Part shown: positions 34,834 to 42,722 of the stretch, piece by piece
Position numbering within the stretch: position 1 is the stretch's first letter
Layout: every line of letters starts with the position of its first letter
Source of the DNA: an uncultured Endozoicomonas sp.
Lineage (GTDB): Bacteria; Pseudomonadota; Gammaproteobacteria; Pseudomonadales; Endozoicomonadaceae
Direction of reading: 5' to 3'
Assembly: GCF_947495845.1 (NCBI RefSeq)
Contig: NZ_CANMAO010000023.1
Coordinates: 1 to 64,000, forward strand
DNA length: 64,000 nucleotides
The notes under the pieces: model-generated
What the model was told of the DNA's origin: nothing
The model's input: the letters and a program-made list of their open reading frames with translations, nothing else
Database searches by the model: none
Made by a program: the position numbers and the translations under genes

Positions 34834-36300
34834 TTACAAAACAAACTGCAGTTTGCCCGCAAAGATCCGCAGCTGGTTGACGATGTCCGGATGGGCCAGC
34901 ACATCCAGCCGGTTGCGGTCGTCGGCGTTGCGCTGCACCACCAGGCTGGCTTTGTACTTGTCAAAGTTTTCCACCAGACCCTTGGTTTCCAGTTCGGTGA
35001 ACAGGGCCAGCAGTTCTCCCCGGATAATGCCCGGCGTGACGATGGCCTGACCGGGACCAAAACGGCTGCCGTCGTCCGCCAGTTTGTGCCGTGGGAACTT
35101 CTGGGTGATCCGGGTACGGGTGGCATAACGGATATACGACAATGTGGCCGGTGTGGTGATGTCCAGATAACTGGGGTCAGGATCGCCGAAGCTGTTCTCC
35201 TGGTAGAAGGAGATTTCCCGTTCGATCTGCACCACATCACCGGAGGCGATGCTGTAGGTAGCAATGCCATCATGGAGCAGCAGTTCCCGCTCCACATTGG
35301 TCCAGCGCAGTGACACCTGTGGCGGCAGAATGCCGGGGAGTCGCAGGGTTTGCAGTGGTCGCGCCGGATCAATGGAGAGTGAGGCAGCGGCGATCATTCC
35401 ATAGACCGATGCCCAGATATACGGCGGCTGTGGTGCGATATTGGTACCCAGACAGCTGGCCAGAAACTGGTTGCGGCTGTTGCCGAAGGTGCCGGTCTCG
35501 CCATGGTTGCCACGGAATGCGCAGTAACAGATGTTGTCGATCTGCTTCATGGGTCCCCAGCGTTCCAGCATCTCCTGTTCCAGGGCGTTCATATTCGGGG
35601 TATCAGTGAATGGCATGATGATCGCCTGATACCATTCGTCACCCATGCCTGCCAGGGCATCGGTGATGTCCGGATTACCTGAGCCGGTTTCCATGACCTC
35701 AATGGCCAGACCCACGCCATCAGGGAGAGCCTCTCCGGTGTAGTAGTTGGCGCGCAGATCGATGTCGTTGCCGGTCTCGCCCTTCCACTTACAGGTGATG
35801 GTCACCTTGGCAGCGGCGGCACTGGCCGTGACAGGCAGGCGCGGGTTGACGCTGATGGCCCCGGCAATACTGGCGGCCATGGCGCTGGCATCATCCCCGG
35901 CAGTGACGCCCACCGGTACCCGTTCACCGGCAATCATTAGCTGGATCGTGCCACCCGTGGCAGCGGTACCCGTAACGGTGACCGATCCACCCGCTGCGTT
36001 ACCGCTGGCGGACTCAGCCAGTGGAATCGCCCAGGTCTCCAGATTGTCGTTGGCCTGTTTGCCGAAGCGGAACATGGTGGCCAGCATGGAACCGGCACCG
36101 AACAGTTGCTCCGCCTGGCTCGGGCTGGTGATGCGCACCGGTTCACCGGCCACTGCTGTACCAGTGGTAAGCATCTGGCCAAAGAACATCGCCTTATATT
36201 GTGGCGCAGGTGTGCCGGAGATCGCGCCGGTGTTGTCGATCTCGATATAGGCCAGGGGAACCCGAACCGTGTTGGGAATGTCGTTAAATGAGATGCTCAT
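34834..36300 (-). CDS. Tail sheath protein (Mu gpL)
   Basis: A 488-residue contractile sheath subunit. The start 'MSISFNDIPNTVRVPLAYIE' and later 'MIAAASLSIDPARPLQTLRL' and 'SYIRYATRTRITQKFPRHKL' fit the Mu L/sheath family. Its presence shows a myovirus tail. Confidence 0.95.
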   Translation of the reverse strand: MSISFNDIPNTVRVPLAYIEIDNTGAISGTPAPQYKAMFFGQMLTTGTAVAGEPVRITSPSQAEQLFGAGSMLATMFRFGKQANDNLETWAIPLAESASGNAAGGSVTVTGTAATGGTIQLMIAGERVPVGVTAGDDASAMAASIAGAISVNPRLPVTASAAAAKVTITCKWKGETGNDIDLRANYYTGEALPDGVGLAIEVMETGSGNPDITDALAGMGDEWYQAIIMPFTDTPNMNALEQEMLERWGPMKQIDNICYCAFRGNHGETGTFGNSRNQFLASCLGTNIAPQPPYIWASVYGMIAAASLSIDPARPLQTLRLPGILPPQVSLRWTNVERELLLHDGIATYSIASGDVVQIEREISFYQENSFGDPDPSYLDITTPATLSYIRYATRTRITQKFPRHKLADDGSRFGPGQAIVTPGIIRGELLALFTELETKGLVENFDKYKASLVVQRNADDRNRLDVLAHPDIVNQLRIFAGKLQFVL

Positions 36301-36485
36301 GGGTTCTCCTTCTTGGCACTCTTGGCTTTCTGGACCTTAATGCAGCTGCCTTCCTTCAGGCGGCGCAGCCAGTAGGCAGACATCCGCACCGGCTCACCTT
36401 CTGCCGCCAGATGCTGGCCGTTAATCTTGCGCACCTTCAGCCCGTTGGCAGGCTTGAGGATGCAGGTTTGCTCGCCTGCCTTCAT
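36297..36485 (-). CDS. Mu gp38-like DUF2635 protein
   Basis: A 62-residue basic protein with 'ILKPANGLKVRKINGQHL' and 'YWLRRLKEGSC', the DUF2635 pattern found next to the sheath in Mu-like phages. Overlaps both neighbours by four bases. Confidence 0.85.
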   Translation of the reverse strand: MKAGEQTCILKPANGLKVRKINGQHLAAEGEPVRMSAYWLRRLKEGSCIKVQKAKSAKKENP

Positions 36486-37057
36486 GGCGTGGTCTCCTGT
36501 TGCGTGGTCAGAATAATGTGATCTGTGGCAACCGGTTCCCCGTCACCCTCTGCCAGATCGTAATCAATATGCAGCCGCTCAAAATCTGCCAGGGGCAGCA
36601 CTTCGGCCTGTTCAATCAAAATGGCCTGACGCCAGGCAATGGCCCAGAGGGCAACGCCGAGGCGATCAATCGCCGTGGTGGTCAGGTTGCGGGCATCGAC
36701 GTTTTTCGGGATCTGGGCTTCACAGCCCCAGTCGTTGTCGGTGATGGTATGAGCCAGCGCACCCACTAACTGCTCTGCCTGGGTATCCCGTGGCTGGCCG
36801 GGCAGATCTTTGGTCAGGACATAGATGCAGAAGGACGCATCACCCCAGATGCCCTGGTGGCGTCCGTAGGTTTCGCCCAGGTTGCGCACGCCGTCGGTGC
36901 TGACCAGCAGTGCCGGACAGCGGGCGGCGATCCGTTTGATCTCGTCCACGGTTTCAAAGCGTCCCCGGTGACCTTCCACTTTATGCACCCGGCGGGTCTG
37001 CCGGTATTCGGTGGTGAGGTGCTGGACGATGGCCGCCTTGACGGTTTCCAGGCTCAT
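36482..37057 (-). CDS. Mu gp37-like protein (DUF1834), tail completion
   Basis: A 191-residue protein with 'ETVKAAIVQHLTTEY', 'CPALLVSTDGV' and 'NDWGCEAQIPKNVDARNL', the gp37 family pattern; thought to join the tail to the head. Located between the gpG-like and gp38-like genes. Confidence 0.88.
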   Translation of the reverse strand: MSLETVKAAIVQHLTTEYRQTRRVHKVEGHRGRFETVDEIKRIAARCPALLVSTDGVRNLGETYGRHQGIWGDASFCIYVLTKDLPGQPRDTQAEQLVGALAHTITDNDWGCEAQIPKNVDARNLTTTAIDRLGVALWAIAWRQAILIEQAEVLPLADFERLHIDYDLAEGDGEPVATDHIILTTQQETTP

Positions 37058-37509
37058 GGGTTCATTACCCCGGCAATAAAGTCTTCGACGATGGCGTTGA
37101 GATCGTCGGCGTTGTCGTCACTGATGCCCAGATATTCACGGGCAGGAATGGCACTGCCCACCGGCTCACCACCGTGTTGATGGATGGCGGCATAAATCAG
37201 GCCGGAACCCACCTCCACCTGATTGCCCTGCACCTGGTAGGCGATGGAGTCGATCAGATGGCCCTGATAATCCAGCAGCCCGCCGGAGCTTTTCTCAGCC
37301 TTGCGGGCTTTCCATTTATCGGTGAGTGGTTCCCAGGCTTTGCCGTCGGGGTCGGTCTTCTCACTGGATAAGCGACGACGGGTCTGGCTTTCCAGCTCTG
37401 CACCGAGACCTTCCAGCAGTTCCCGCTTGTTCAGGTCAGACAATTTTTCGATCTGCTCCCGTGCCTGGTCGATGGCCGAGAGGTCGTACTGCATGGCAGT
37501 TCCGCTCAT
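37054..37509 (-). CDS. Virion morphogenesis protein (Mu gpG / tail S family)
   Basis: A 151-residue protein with 'ESQTRRRLSSEKTDPDG..WEPL' and 'HQHGGEPVGSAIPAREYLGIS', the phage virion morphogenesis family. In Mu the gpG gene sits between F and I; here it is downstream of the capsid, a rearranged position. Confidence 0.88.
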   Translation of the reverse strand: MSGTAMQYDLSAIDQAREQIEKLSDLNKRELLEGLGAELESQTRRRLSSEKTDPDGKAWEPLTDKWKARKAEKSSGGLLDYQGHLIDSIAYQVQGNQVEVGSGLIYAAIHQHGGEPVGSAIPAREYLGISDDNADDLNAIVEDFIAGVMNP

Positions 37510-37922
37510 AACACGCCTCCCAGACTCTTGCGGGTCAATCGGCGCTCTGCCGTTACCAGTTGCACATTGCCTGCACTGTTTTCGCTGGCGCGTTCTGCGT
37601 CGGGCATACCGAGGCTGATGGTTCCCTTTGCTAACTGCTCAAGGTTTTTTACCGCTGCCTTGTAACGGTTCTCTGCCAGCTCAGTCATACCGGCGGCATC
37701 GTCTGCCAGCCAGTAGAGTGCGATGGTGACGCAGAGGTTGCGCACTGATGTGGGCACCGTGGCCAATGGCAACACGTAGCGACGCCCCAGGTAGAGGGTG
37801 ATCTCATCGGTGGCCTGACTGATGGCCCGTTCCACCGCCACGGAATCATCGCCAATCAGCACCAGCAGATTGTCTTCGCCGATGCGGTCGATGATGTCTT
37901 GCTGGGTGGCGTAGGCTGTCAT
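37506..37922 (-). CDS. Mu gp36-like protein (DUF1320), head-tail connector
   Basis: A 138-residue protein with 'YATQQDIIDRIGEDNLLVL', 'ISQATDEITLYLGRRYVLP' and 'CVTIALYWLADD', the DUF1320 pattern; a head-tail completion role is known for relatives. Confidence 0.9.
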   Translation of the reverse strand: MTAYATQQDIIDRIGEDNLLVLIGDDSVAVERAISQATDEITLYLGRRYVLPLATVPTSVRNLCVTIALYWLADDAAGMTELAENRYKAAVKNLEQLAKGTISLGMPDAERASENSAGNVQLVTAERRLTRKSLGGVL

Positions 37923-37939
37923 TGTCGTTCTCTTGTAAA

Positions 37940-38107
37940 TTAAGGTTCAATAATCAGGTTGGGTTCTACCTTGATGCGCTCCAGCTGTTCGCTGGTCAGT
38001 TCTACCTCAACCCCTTCGTGGGGGAAGAACAGGCCGCAGCGGTAAAAGCCGTTTTTGCTTTTGGCTTTAACCGTTAGTGATGTTTTCTTTTTCTTCGATG
38101 CTGCCAT
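37940..38107 (-). CDS. Mu gp35-like (HI1506-type) small protein
   Basis: A 55-residue protein beginning 'MAASKKKKTSLTVKAKS' with 'GFYRCGLFFPHEGVEVEL'. Such short, Lys-rich then acidic proteins occupy this slot between the capsid and DUF1320 genes in Mu-like phages. Read directly from the sequence between ATG at 38107 and TAA at 37940. Confidence 0.8.
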   Translation of the reverse strand: MAASKKKKTSLTVKAKSKNGFYRCGLFFPHEGVEVELTSEQLERIKVEPNLIIEP

Positions 38108-38179
38108 GGTCAATACCTATATATATGAAGGGCGTTTAAAAAAGCCGGTTCAATCGGGGAAGATCAAACCGGCCAACCC

Positions 38180-39088
38180 TCATGCCAGGTAAGGAGAAAC
38201 CAGCAGGTCACACTTGCCATAGTGAATGTTGCTTGCACCACTGGCGTCGTTCATGGCCTTGACCAGCTTCTGGGCGGCGGCTTCGTTGGAGGGGCCAACA
38301 ACCAGCAGGGTTGGCTTGTTGCCCAGCTTCTTGCCACCGTCGGTTTCCATGGAGCGCAGCCTGGTGACAGCGGCTTCGAAGTTGTCCGCATTCAGTGCTG
38401 TCCTGGCAGCAACGGCCAGCTGCGGGAATGAGAAGCCCACATTCAGACGACAATCGACGCCGTAGAGGTACTCCTTGCTCATAAACACATGGTCAGAGCC
38501 GGAGGCATCGGTCTTGGTGACAAACTCTGCCTTTTTGCGGTTCTGCAGGATCAGAGGTTTGATCACCTTGGAAGTGTCCAGGATAAACCAGGGCGTTTCG
38601 CCACCGGCGATCATGTTGCTGTAAGTGGCAGCGGTTCCGGTGCCATCAGAGTTCGGGAAGATCGGGTGGTCGGTATCAAAGAAGTACTGGCCGTCGTGGC
38701 ACTCGGTAGTGAAACCATCGGCCAGCAGTTGGAACACCAGCTCGTCCGGGAAAGTCAGCGCCTCTTCACCCATGTTCTCGAAGATCATGCCGTAGACGCC
38801 GTGCTGGTCGTCTTCGATGTCGTTGCGGGGCACAGCGACGGTGCTTTCATAGTCTTCGTTTTCGATCTCGTAGCCCTTGGCCGCCATCTTCTTGAGACTG
38901 CGATCCCCGACCCACTTCTCAAACTTCGGGAACTTGCTCAGCCACGCATAGGTGTTGGAGCGGGTGGAGCTGGGCACTTCTGTGGCGATCATGTTCCATT
39001 GTGGCCTGGCACGTTCCAGACCTCTCTGGAAGCTGGCCTTGTAGCCGGTGAACAGTGCGCCGAGTACGGCGGGGGTAATTGCTGGCAT
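38180..39088 (-). CDS. Major capsid protein (Mu gpT)
   Basis: A 302-residue head subunit: start 'MPAITPAVLGALFTGYKASFQ', 'LSKFPKFEKWVGDR', 'EIENEDYESTVAVPRNDIEDD', and 'NTDHP'-type 'DGQYFFDTDHP' identify the Mu T capsid family (HK97-like fold). Confidence 0.95.
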   Translation of the reverse strand: MPAITPAVLGALFTGYKASFQRGLERARPQWNMIATEVPSSTRSNTYAWLSKFPKFEKWVGDRSLKKMAAKGYEIENEDYESTVAVPRNDIEDDQHGVYGMIFENMGEEALTFPDELVFQLLADGFTTECHDGQYFFDTDHPIFPNSDGTGTAATYSNMIAGGETPWFILDTSKVIKPLILQNRKKAEFVTKTDASGSDHVFMSKEYLYGVDCRLNVGFSFPQLAVAARTALNADNFEAAVTRLRSMETDGGKKLGNKPTLLVVGPSNEAAAQKLVKAMNDASGASNIHYGKCDLLVSPYLA

Positions 39089-39130
39089 GGTTGGTTTCTC
39101 CGTTACCTTAAAATGGGGTTAAGCCGTCGT

Positions 39131-40108
39131 TTACGCGCGGGCGGCCAGATACTCGTCTTCGGTGATGCCGAGGTCGCGGCAGATCGCCAGCTCATCAGCG
39201 CTGATCTTGCTTTGCTGCTGGTCGCCTTCCGGCTTTTTGCCACCCACGCCTGCTTCAGTACTGACCACCTTGGGCATGGTCTTGGCCAGGGCACGGAAGG
39301 TGTCAATACCGCCTTCCTGACGACAGATCGCCAGATAGTGGTCACGGTTGGCTGGCGCGATCTTGCCCGCTTCGATGGCGGCATCCACTTCGCCTTCCAT
39401 CTCTTTGGTGCGGTAAGTGGCCAGATCCTTCTCGGCTGACTCGGCACGGTTCTGGGCAAGCTGGTGCGTTTCGGTCGGCACCCACTTTTCAGCGTCCGGG
39501 GTTTCTGCACGGTTCAGTGCAACCTGGTGGTCAGTTTTCAGGGTGCCAATAGCCTGCACAGCGTCGGCTTCGTTGGCGTCTTCTTTCAGGCCGAGAGCCT
39601 GACGGATTGCAGCTGGCAGACTCATGTCGTCAGCACCTCCTTCGGGTTGTTGAGATTGTTGTTGGTTCAGAGCAGGAAGCTGGGAAAGGTTCTGGGTATT
39701 GGTCAGGCCCACAGATTTGATGGAGCGCACCTCACCATCGCCATCAAACAGAAAGGCCGGGCTGTAGTAGCGGTAGGCTTTATCACCCAGTAATGCACGA
39801 CCACTGTTGTTCCATTCAACGGCTCCCCAGATGGCTCCGTCGATCACTTCCAGATCGTCCAGGCGAATCCATCCCTGTGCCGGGGCGGCTTCACCTTTCG
39901 GGCCTTTCAGTTCGGTGGCGTGTTCGATGTCGATGGGGATATCCCGACTCACTCCACGGGTGCGGTCAATGACTGCTTCCGGGAACGGGTTGTTCCAGCT
40001 GCGCCCATCCAGGCCACTGAAGACTCCGGCAGGAATCAGTTCCAGCCGCTCCGGCAGCGCATCATCGCCGGTCAGGGAAAAGTTGAGAGCAAGGTAAGAT
40101 GTTTTCAT
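39131..40108 (-). CDS. Protease / scaffold protein (Mu gpI/Z)
   Basis: A 325-residue protein. The N-terminal region with 'LIPAGVFSGLDGRSW' and 'DIPIDIEHATELKGPKG' is the Mu I protease family with a conserved DxxH-type site; the C-terminal half is charged and helical and serves as scaffold. As in Mu the scaffold Z is probably also made from an internal start; 'MSLPAAIRQAL' near residue 161 is a candidate. The start codon lies in a hairpin. Confidence 0.9.
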   Translation of the reverse strand: MKTSYLALNFSLTGDDALPERLELIPAGVFSGLDGRSWNNPFPEAVIDRTRGVSRDIPIDIEHATELKGPKGEAAPAQGWIRLDDLEVIDGAIWGAVEWNNSGRALLGDKAYRYYSPAFLFDGDGEVRSIKSVGLTNTQNLSQLPALNQQQSQQPEGGADDMSLPAAIRQALGLKEDANEADAVQAIGTLKTDHQVALNRAETPDAEKWVPTETHQLAQNRAESAEKDLATYRTKEMEGEVDAAIEAGKIAPANRDHYLAICRQEGGIDTFRALAKTMPKVVSTEAGVGGKKPEGDQQQSKISADELAICRDLGITEDEYLAARA

Positions 40109-40129
40109 AGCCTTCGAGGTTAAAGGCTA
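40108..40129 (-). promoter_or_regulatory. Hairpin covering the protease start codon and ribosome-binding site
   Basis: TAGCCTT (40108-40114) pairs with AAGGCTA (40123-40129). On the mRNA the 3' arm contains the GAAGG ribosome-binding site and the A of the ATG start, so the start could be hidden until opened. Confidence 0.5.
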
Positions 40130-40232
40130 CAGACGACGGGCGGTTATAAAGGGTTTTGGGGTTTTTCGGGGGATGGAATAAAGGCGGCGCGGGAGTTTTT
40201 ACTCTACCACTACCCGCTGCCGGATACGATTA

Positions 40233-40679
40233 TTAAGCCCCTTTTAAACTGACTTTAACCGGTGCCAGTTCTTTCGGGATATCGTCGCAGGTGGTGCCCG
40301 ATCCGCCACACAGCACACAGGCAAAAGCGGCATCGGCTGCCATGGTCAGGGGCAAACGATACTGGAAGGTTTTTAATACCCTGGCCTGATCCATTAACTG
40401 CTGGCCCTGTTCCCGATAATGTCCGTTTTCTGCTACGCAGGTTTGCACCTGGTCATTACTGATGTCGGTGGGGTATTGCTGGCGGATAGTGATGCCTGCC
40501 TTATAGAGGGCATCAAGATCGGCAACCATAGCGGCCACCTGGTTCAGGTCTTCCACAATCTCGGGGTAGTCTTCCGGTGCGATGTCCACCACTGGTGGTT
40601 CCGGCTCCGATGATGAGCAACCGGCCAACAAGCCCAGGGACAGAACAATGGATAACAGGGGAATGATGGTTCGTTTCAT
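40233..40679 (-). CDS. Phage-encoded lipoprotein, moron-like cargo
   Basis: A 148-residue protein with a lipoprotein signal 'SIVLSLGLLAGCSSS' (lipobox LAGC) starting at the ATG at 40679, which follows AAGGAG; ten codons upstream are unlikely to be translated. The mature part is acidic and helical with four more cysteines. It sits between the MuF and protease genes, behind a strong terminator and with 124 and 283 bp of non-coding sequence around it, unlike the tightly packed head genes. Phage lipoproteins often block superinfecting phages; that role is inferred. Confidence 0.7.
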   Translation of the reverse strand: MKRTIIPLLSIVLSLGLLAGCSSSEPEPPVVDIAPEDYPEIVEDLNQVAAMVADLDALYKAGITIRQQYPTDISNDQVQTCVAENGHYREQGQQLMDQARVLKTFQYRLPLTMAADAAFACVLCGGSGTTCDDIPKELAPVKVSLKGA

Positions 40680-40962
40680 TATTGTGTGCTCCTTCCATAC
40701 TGCCCGCATTTTGCAATAGAACCCGTGCGGTTAGAAGTCTCACTCATCGGCAATATTCAAACCTCGCCGTTAAAGTGGTGTTAAATAGTCCAGCGGTGTT
40801 TTTTTGGGTTACAAGCTGCCGTTCATGCTGTCGAAAAAAAAACGCCCCAGAGCGATTTCTGAGGCGTTAATACAGACTGCTGTTTTCATCGTTACATTAT
40901 TCAGTATAAAGCGGTTTCGAAAGTGTGGAAGTCTGCCTGTCTGGTGATTTGACCTTTTAACC
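40680..40962. other. 283-bp gap upstream of the lipoprotein gene
   Basis: Holds the terminator at 40834-40868 and about 150 bp that should contain a minus-strand promoter for the lipoprotein. No clear -35/-10 pair was identified. No further gene is supported. Confidence 0.5.
40834..40868 (-). terminator. Rho-independent terminator inside the head operon
   Basis: AACGCCTCAGA and TCTGGGGCGTT pair over 11 positions with one wobble and are followed by at least seven T residues on the minus strand. It lies between the small acidic gene after MuF and the lipoprotein gene. Confidence 0.88.
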
Positions 40963-41139
40963 CTATTCACCGCCCAGAACGATGTAGCTTTCCCATACAT
41001 CGCCAAAGTGGTCTTTATCTTCTCCGGTGGCTTTGGCCTCCAGTTGCTCCAGACGGTCGGCAATATCTTCCGGCCATGGCTGGGTGTTGACCAGTTCAAT
41101 GGCAACCTGCAGCGGTGTCTGTTCGATGGGCTCTGCCAT
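40963..41139 (-). CDS. Small acidic protein after MuF, possible immunity protein
   Basis: A 58-residue, strongly acidic helical protein ('PWPEDIADRLEQLEAKATGEDKDHFGDVWESY' in outline). The ATG at 41139 lies two bases after the MuF stop, so it is translationally coupled to it. I do not recognise a family. Small acidic products directly behind a toxin-type C-terminal domain are often immunity proteins; here that is only an inference from context. Confidence 0.6.
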   Translation of the reverse strand: MAEPIEQTPLQVAIELVNTQPWPEDIADRLEQLEAKATGEDKDHFGDVWESYIVLGGE

Positions 41140-41141
41140 GG

Positions 41142-42722
41142 TTAGCGTCCTTTGAGTCTTGGGTTGGTGTTGGCGGTCGCTGTTTTCAGTGTAGTCTCTA
41201 TAAAGTCGGCAGCTTCCGCATTCCACTGACGGAACCCTTTCGGGTCAATGTACCAGGCGGTAAAGTGCTCGGCAAACCACTCTTTATTGTTGCTGCGGCT
41301 GTACTCAGTTAAAAAGGCCGTGCGGCTCTGGCCGGGGAACACCGGCACCTCTCCCCAGAAGTGTACCTGATGACCGACCTCATGGAGCCAGGTGGTGATT
41401 ATCTGTTCCGGACTCTTTACACCCGCCACATCGGACACAGACCAGTGCCGGTGCAGATAGTTGTCGGGATCGCGGGGGGTGTACTTTGTCGAGGCCGGTG
41501 CGTAGATCTTCCTGGGGCCGTTGTTATTGGTAGCCGTATCCAGCACTTTGATTACAGCCTCTTTGATTTTCACCGGGTCGGCTTTGGTCAGGTTGGTGCC
41601 TGCCTGCACCTTTACATTGACCAGATCATAACCGGCACGGGTGAAACCATTAATGCGGTTACTGCCCCTGTATCGCCCATATTGCATAAAAGCATCATCG
41701 GCAGCGACACCGAGATAGTCGCCGACCTTTGCCTGCAGCGCCTTATTACTAACGGCCTTTTTCCCAGTCATCTCGGTAGCCTTGAGCAGGCAGGACTTAA
41801 TGGGATGCACGGCCAGAAAATCATTAAACGCCTGTCGGGTGCTGTCGGTACCCAGCTCATTGAGTACCCGGTTGATCTGTTCACCATTGGCATTTTTAAC
41901 AGTAGAGAAAGGAGCCGGGGCGGTGATAGCCATTTTCGGCAAAGGTTCCGCCAGTGCTTTTTTCAGCTGCTTCTCTTTCTGTTTAACCTGCTTTTTATAC
42001 TGGGTTAAACGCCCTTTACCGGGGTTGTAATCCCAACCCGGATCGATCCCTTCCGGCACTTCCAGAATTTCGCCGGTGCGGTTGTTGGTCCATTCCTGTC
42101 GTTTAATCTCCGGGGCTTCGGTATGGCTCTTGCCCTTGATGCGTTCGTATTCCGCCTTTGATACCTGACGCACCCGGCATTTACAGCCCCAGCCGTTTTG
42201 CGGGTAGTGGGTATTCCAGAACGAATCGTCCGCCGGTAACAGCAAGCCATTCCAGCGCAGGTGTTCCTTTCGGTGTTCTCTGGATGGCCCCAGTTCATAC
42301 AGCAGATAAGGGTGGGTCTTTTTGGTACGTTGCACCCGATCCCACTGGCCAGCGGCGTGGGCGGTTCTCAGGTTGGTTTCATAGATCACCCGTAAACGAC
42401 GGGGGCTGCCCAGTTGCGCATTAACCAGTTCACCGGTGAGTGGGTCGGTCATCTCCTGTTTGCCCCACCACCCTTTCTCCTGTAGCAGCGGGGTCAGCTC
42501 TTTGCGGAACTGCTGCAGGGTCTGGCCTTCGGCAATGGCTTTCAGTACACCGTCCCGCACATCCTGGAGAACATCCAGCTTCATGGCCTTGGCCACAGTG
42601 AAGGCGCTCTGGTGTTCCTGTTTCCAGACGTCCGCCCAGTTAAACGACGGCTTCAGTTTTTTATTTTCGAAGAACGCCAGCACCTCCGGGGGCGGGTCGT
42701 TGGAGAAAGTAAACTTTGCCAT
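41142..42722 (-). CDS. MuF head morphogenesis protein with C-terminal metalloprotease-like domain
   Basis: A 526-residue protein. The N-terminal half is the Mu F / SPP1 gp7 minor head domain: 'YETNLRTAHAAGQWDR', 'HPYLLYELGPSREHR', 'HYPQNGWGCKCRVRQVS' (the conserved C-x-C-x-V end of the fold, about 175-190). After a Lys-rich linker (about 240-270) comes a separate region ending in 'WLHEVGHQVHFWG' (zinc motif HEVGH at 447-451) and 'NNKEWFAEHFTAW' (E481/E485). HExxH followed by an E-W/F-F-A-E helix is the layout of lethal-factor-like zinc proteases. Mu F itself lacks this part. MuF fusions to toxin domains are a described class of phage polymorphic toxins. Confidence 0.85.
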   Translation of the reverse strand: MAKFTFSNDPPPEVLAFFENKKLKPSFNWADVWKQEHQSAFTVAKAMKLDVLQDVRDGVLKAIAEGQTLQQFRKELTPLLQEKGWWGKQEMTDPLTGELVNAQLGSPRRLRVIYETNLRTAHAAGQWDRVQRTKKTHPYLLYELGPSREHRKEHLRWNGLLLPADDSFWNTHYPQNGWGCKCRVRQVSKAEYERIKGKSHTEAPEIKRQEWTNNRTGEILEVPEGIDPGWDYNPGKGRLTQYKKQVKQKEKQLKKALAEPLPKMAITAPAPFSTVKNANGEQINRVLNELGTDSTRQAFNDFLAVHPIKSCLLKATEMTGKKAVSNKALQAKVGDYLGVAADDAFMQYGRYRGSNRINGFTRAGYDLVNVKVQAGTNLTKADPVKIKEAVIKVLDTATNNNGPRKIYAPASTKYTPRDPDNYLHRHWSVSDVAGVKSPEQIITTWLHEVGHQVHFWGEVPVFPGQSRTAFLTEYSRSNNKEWFAEHFTAWYIDPKGFRQWNAEAADFIETTLKTATANTNPRLKGR

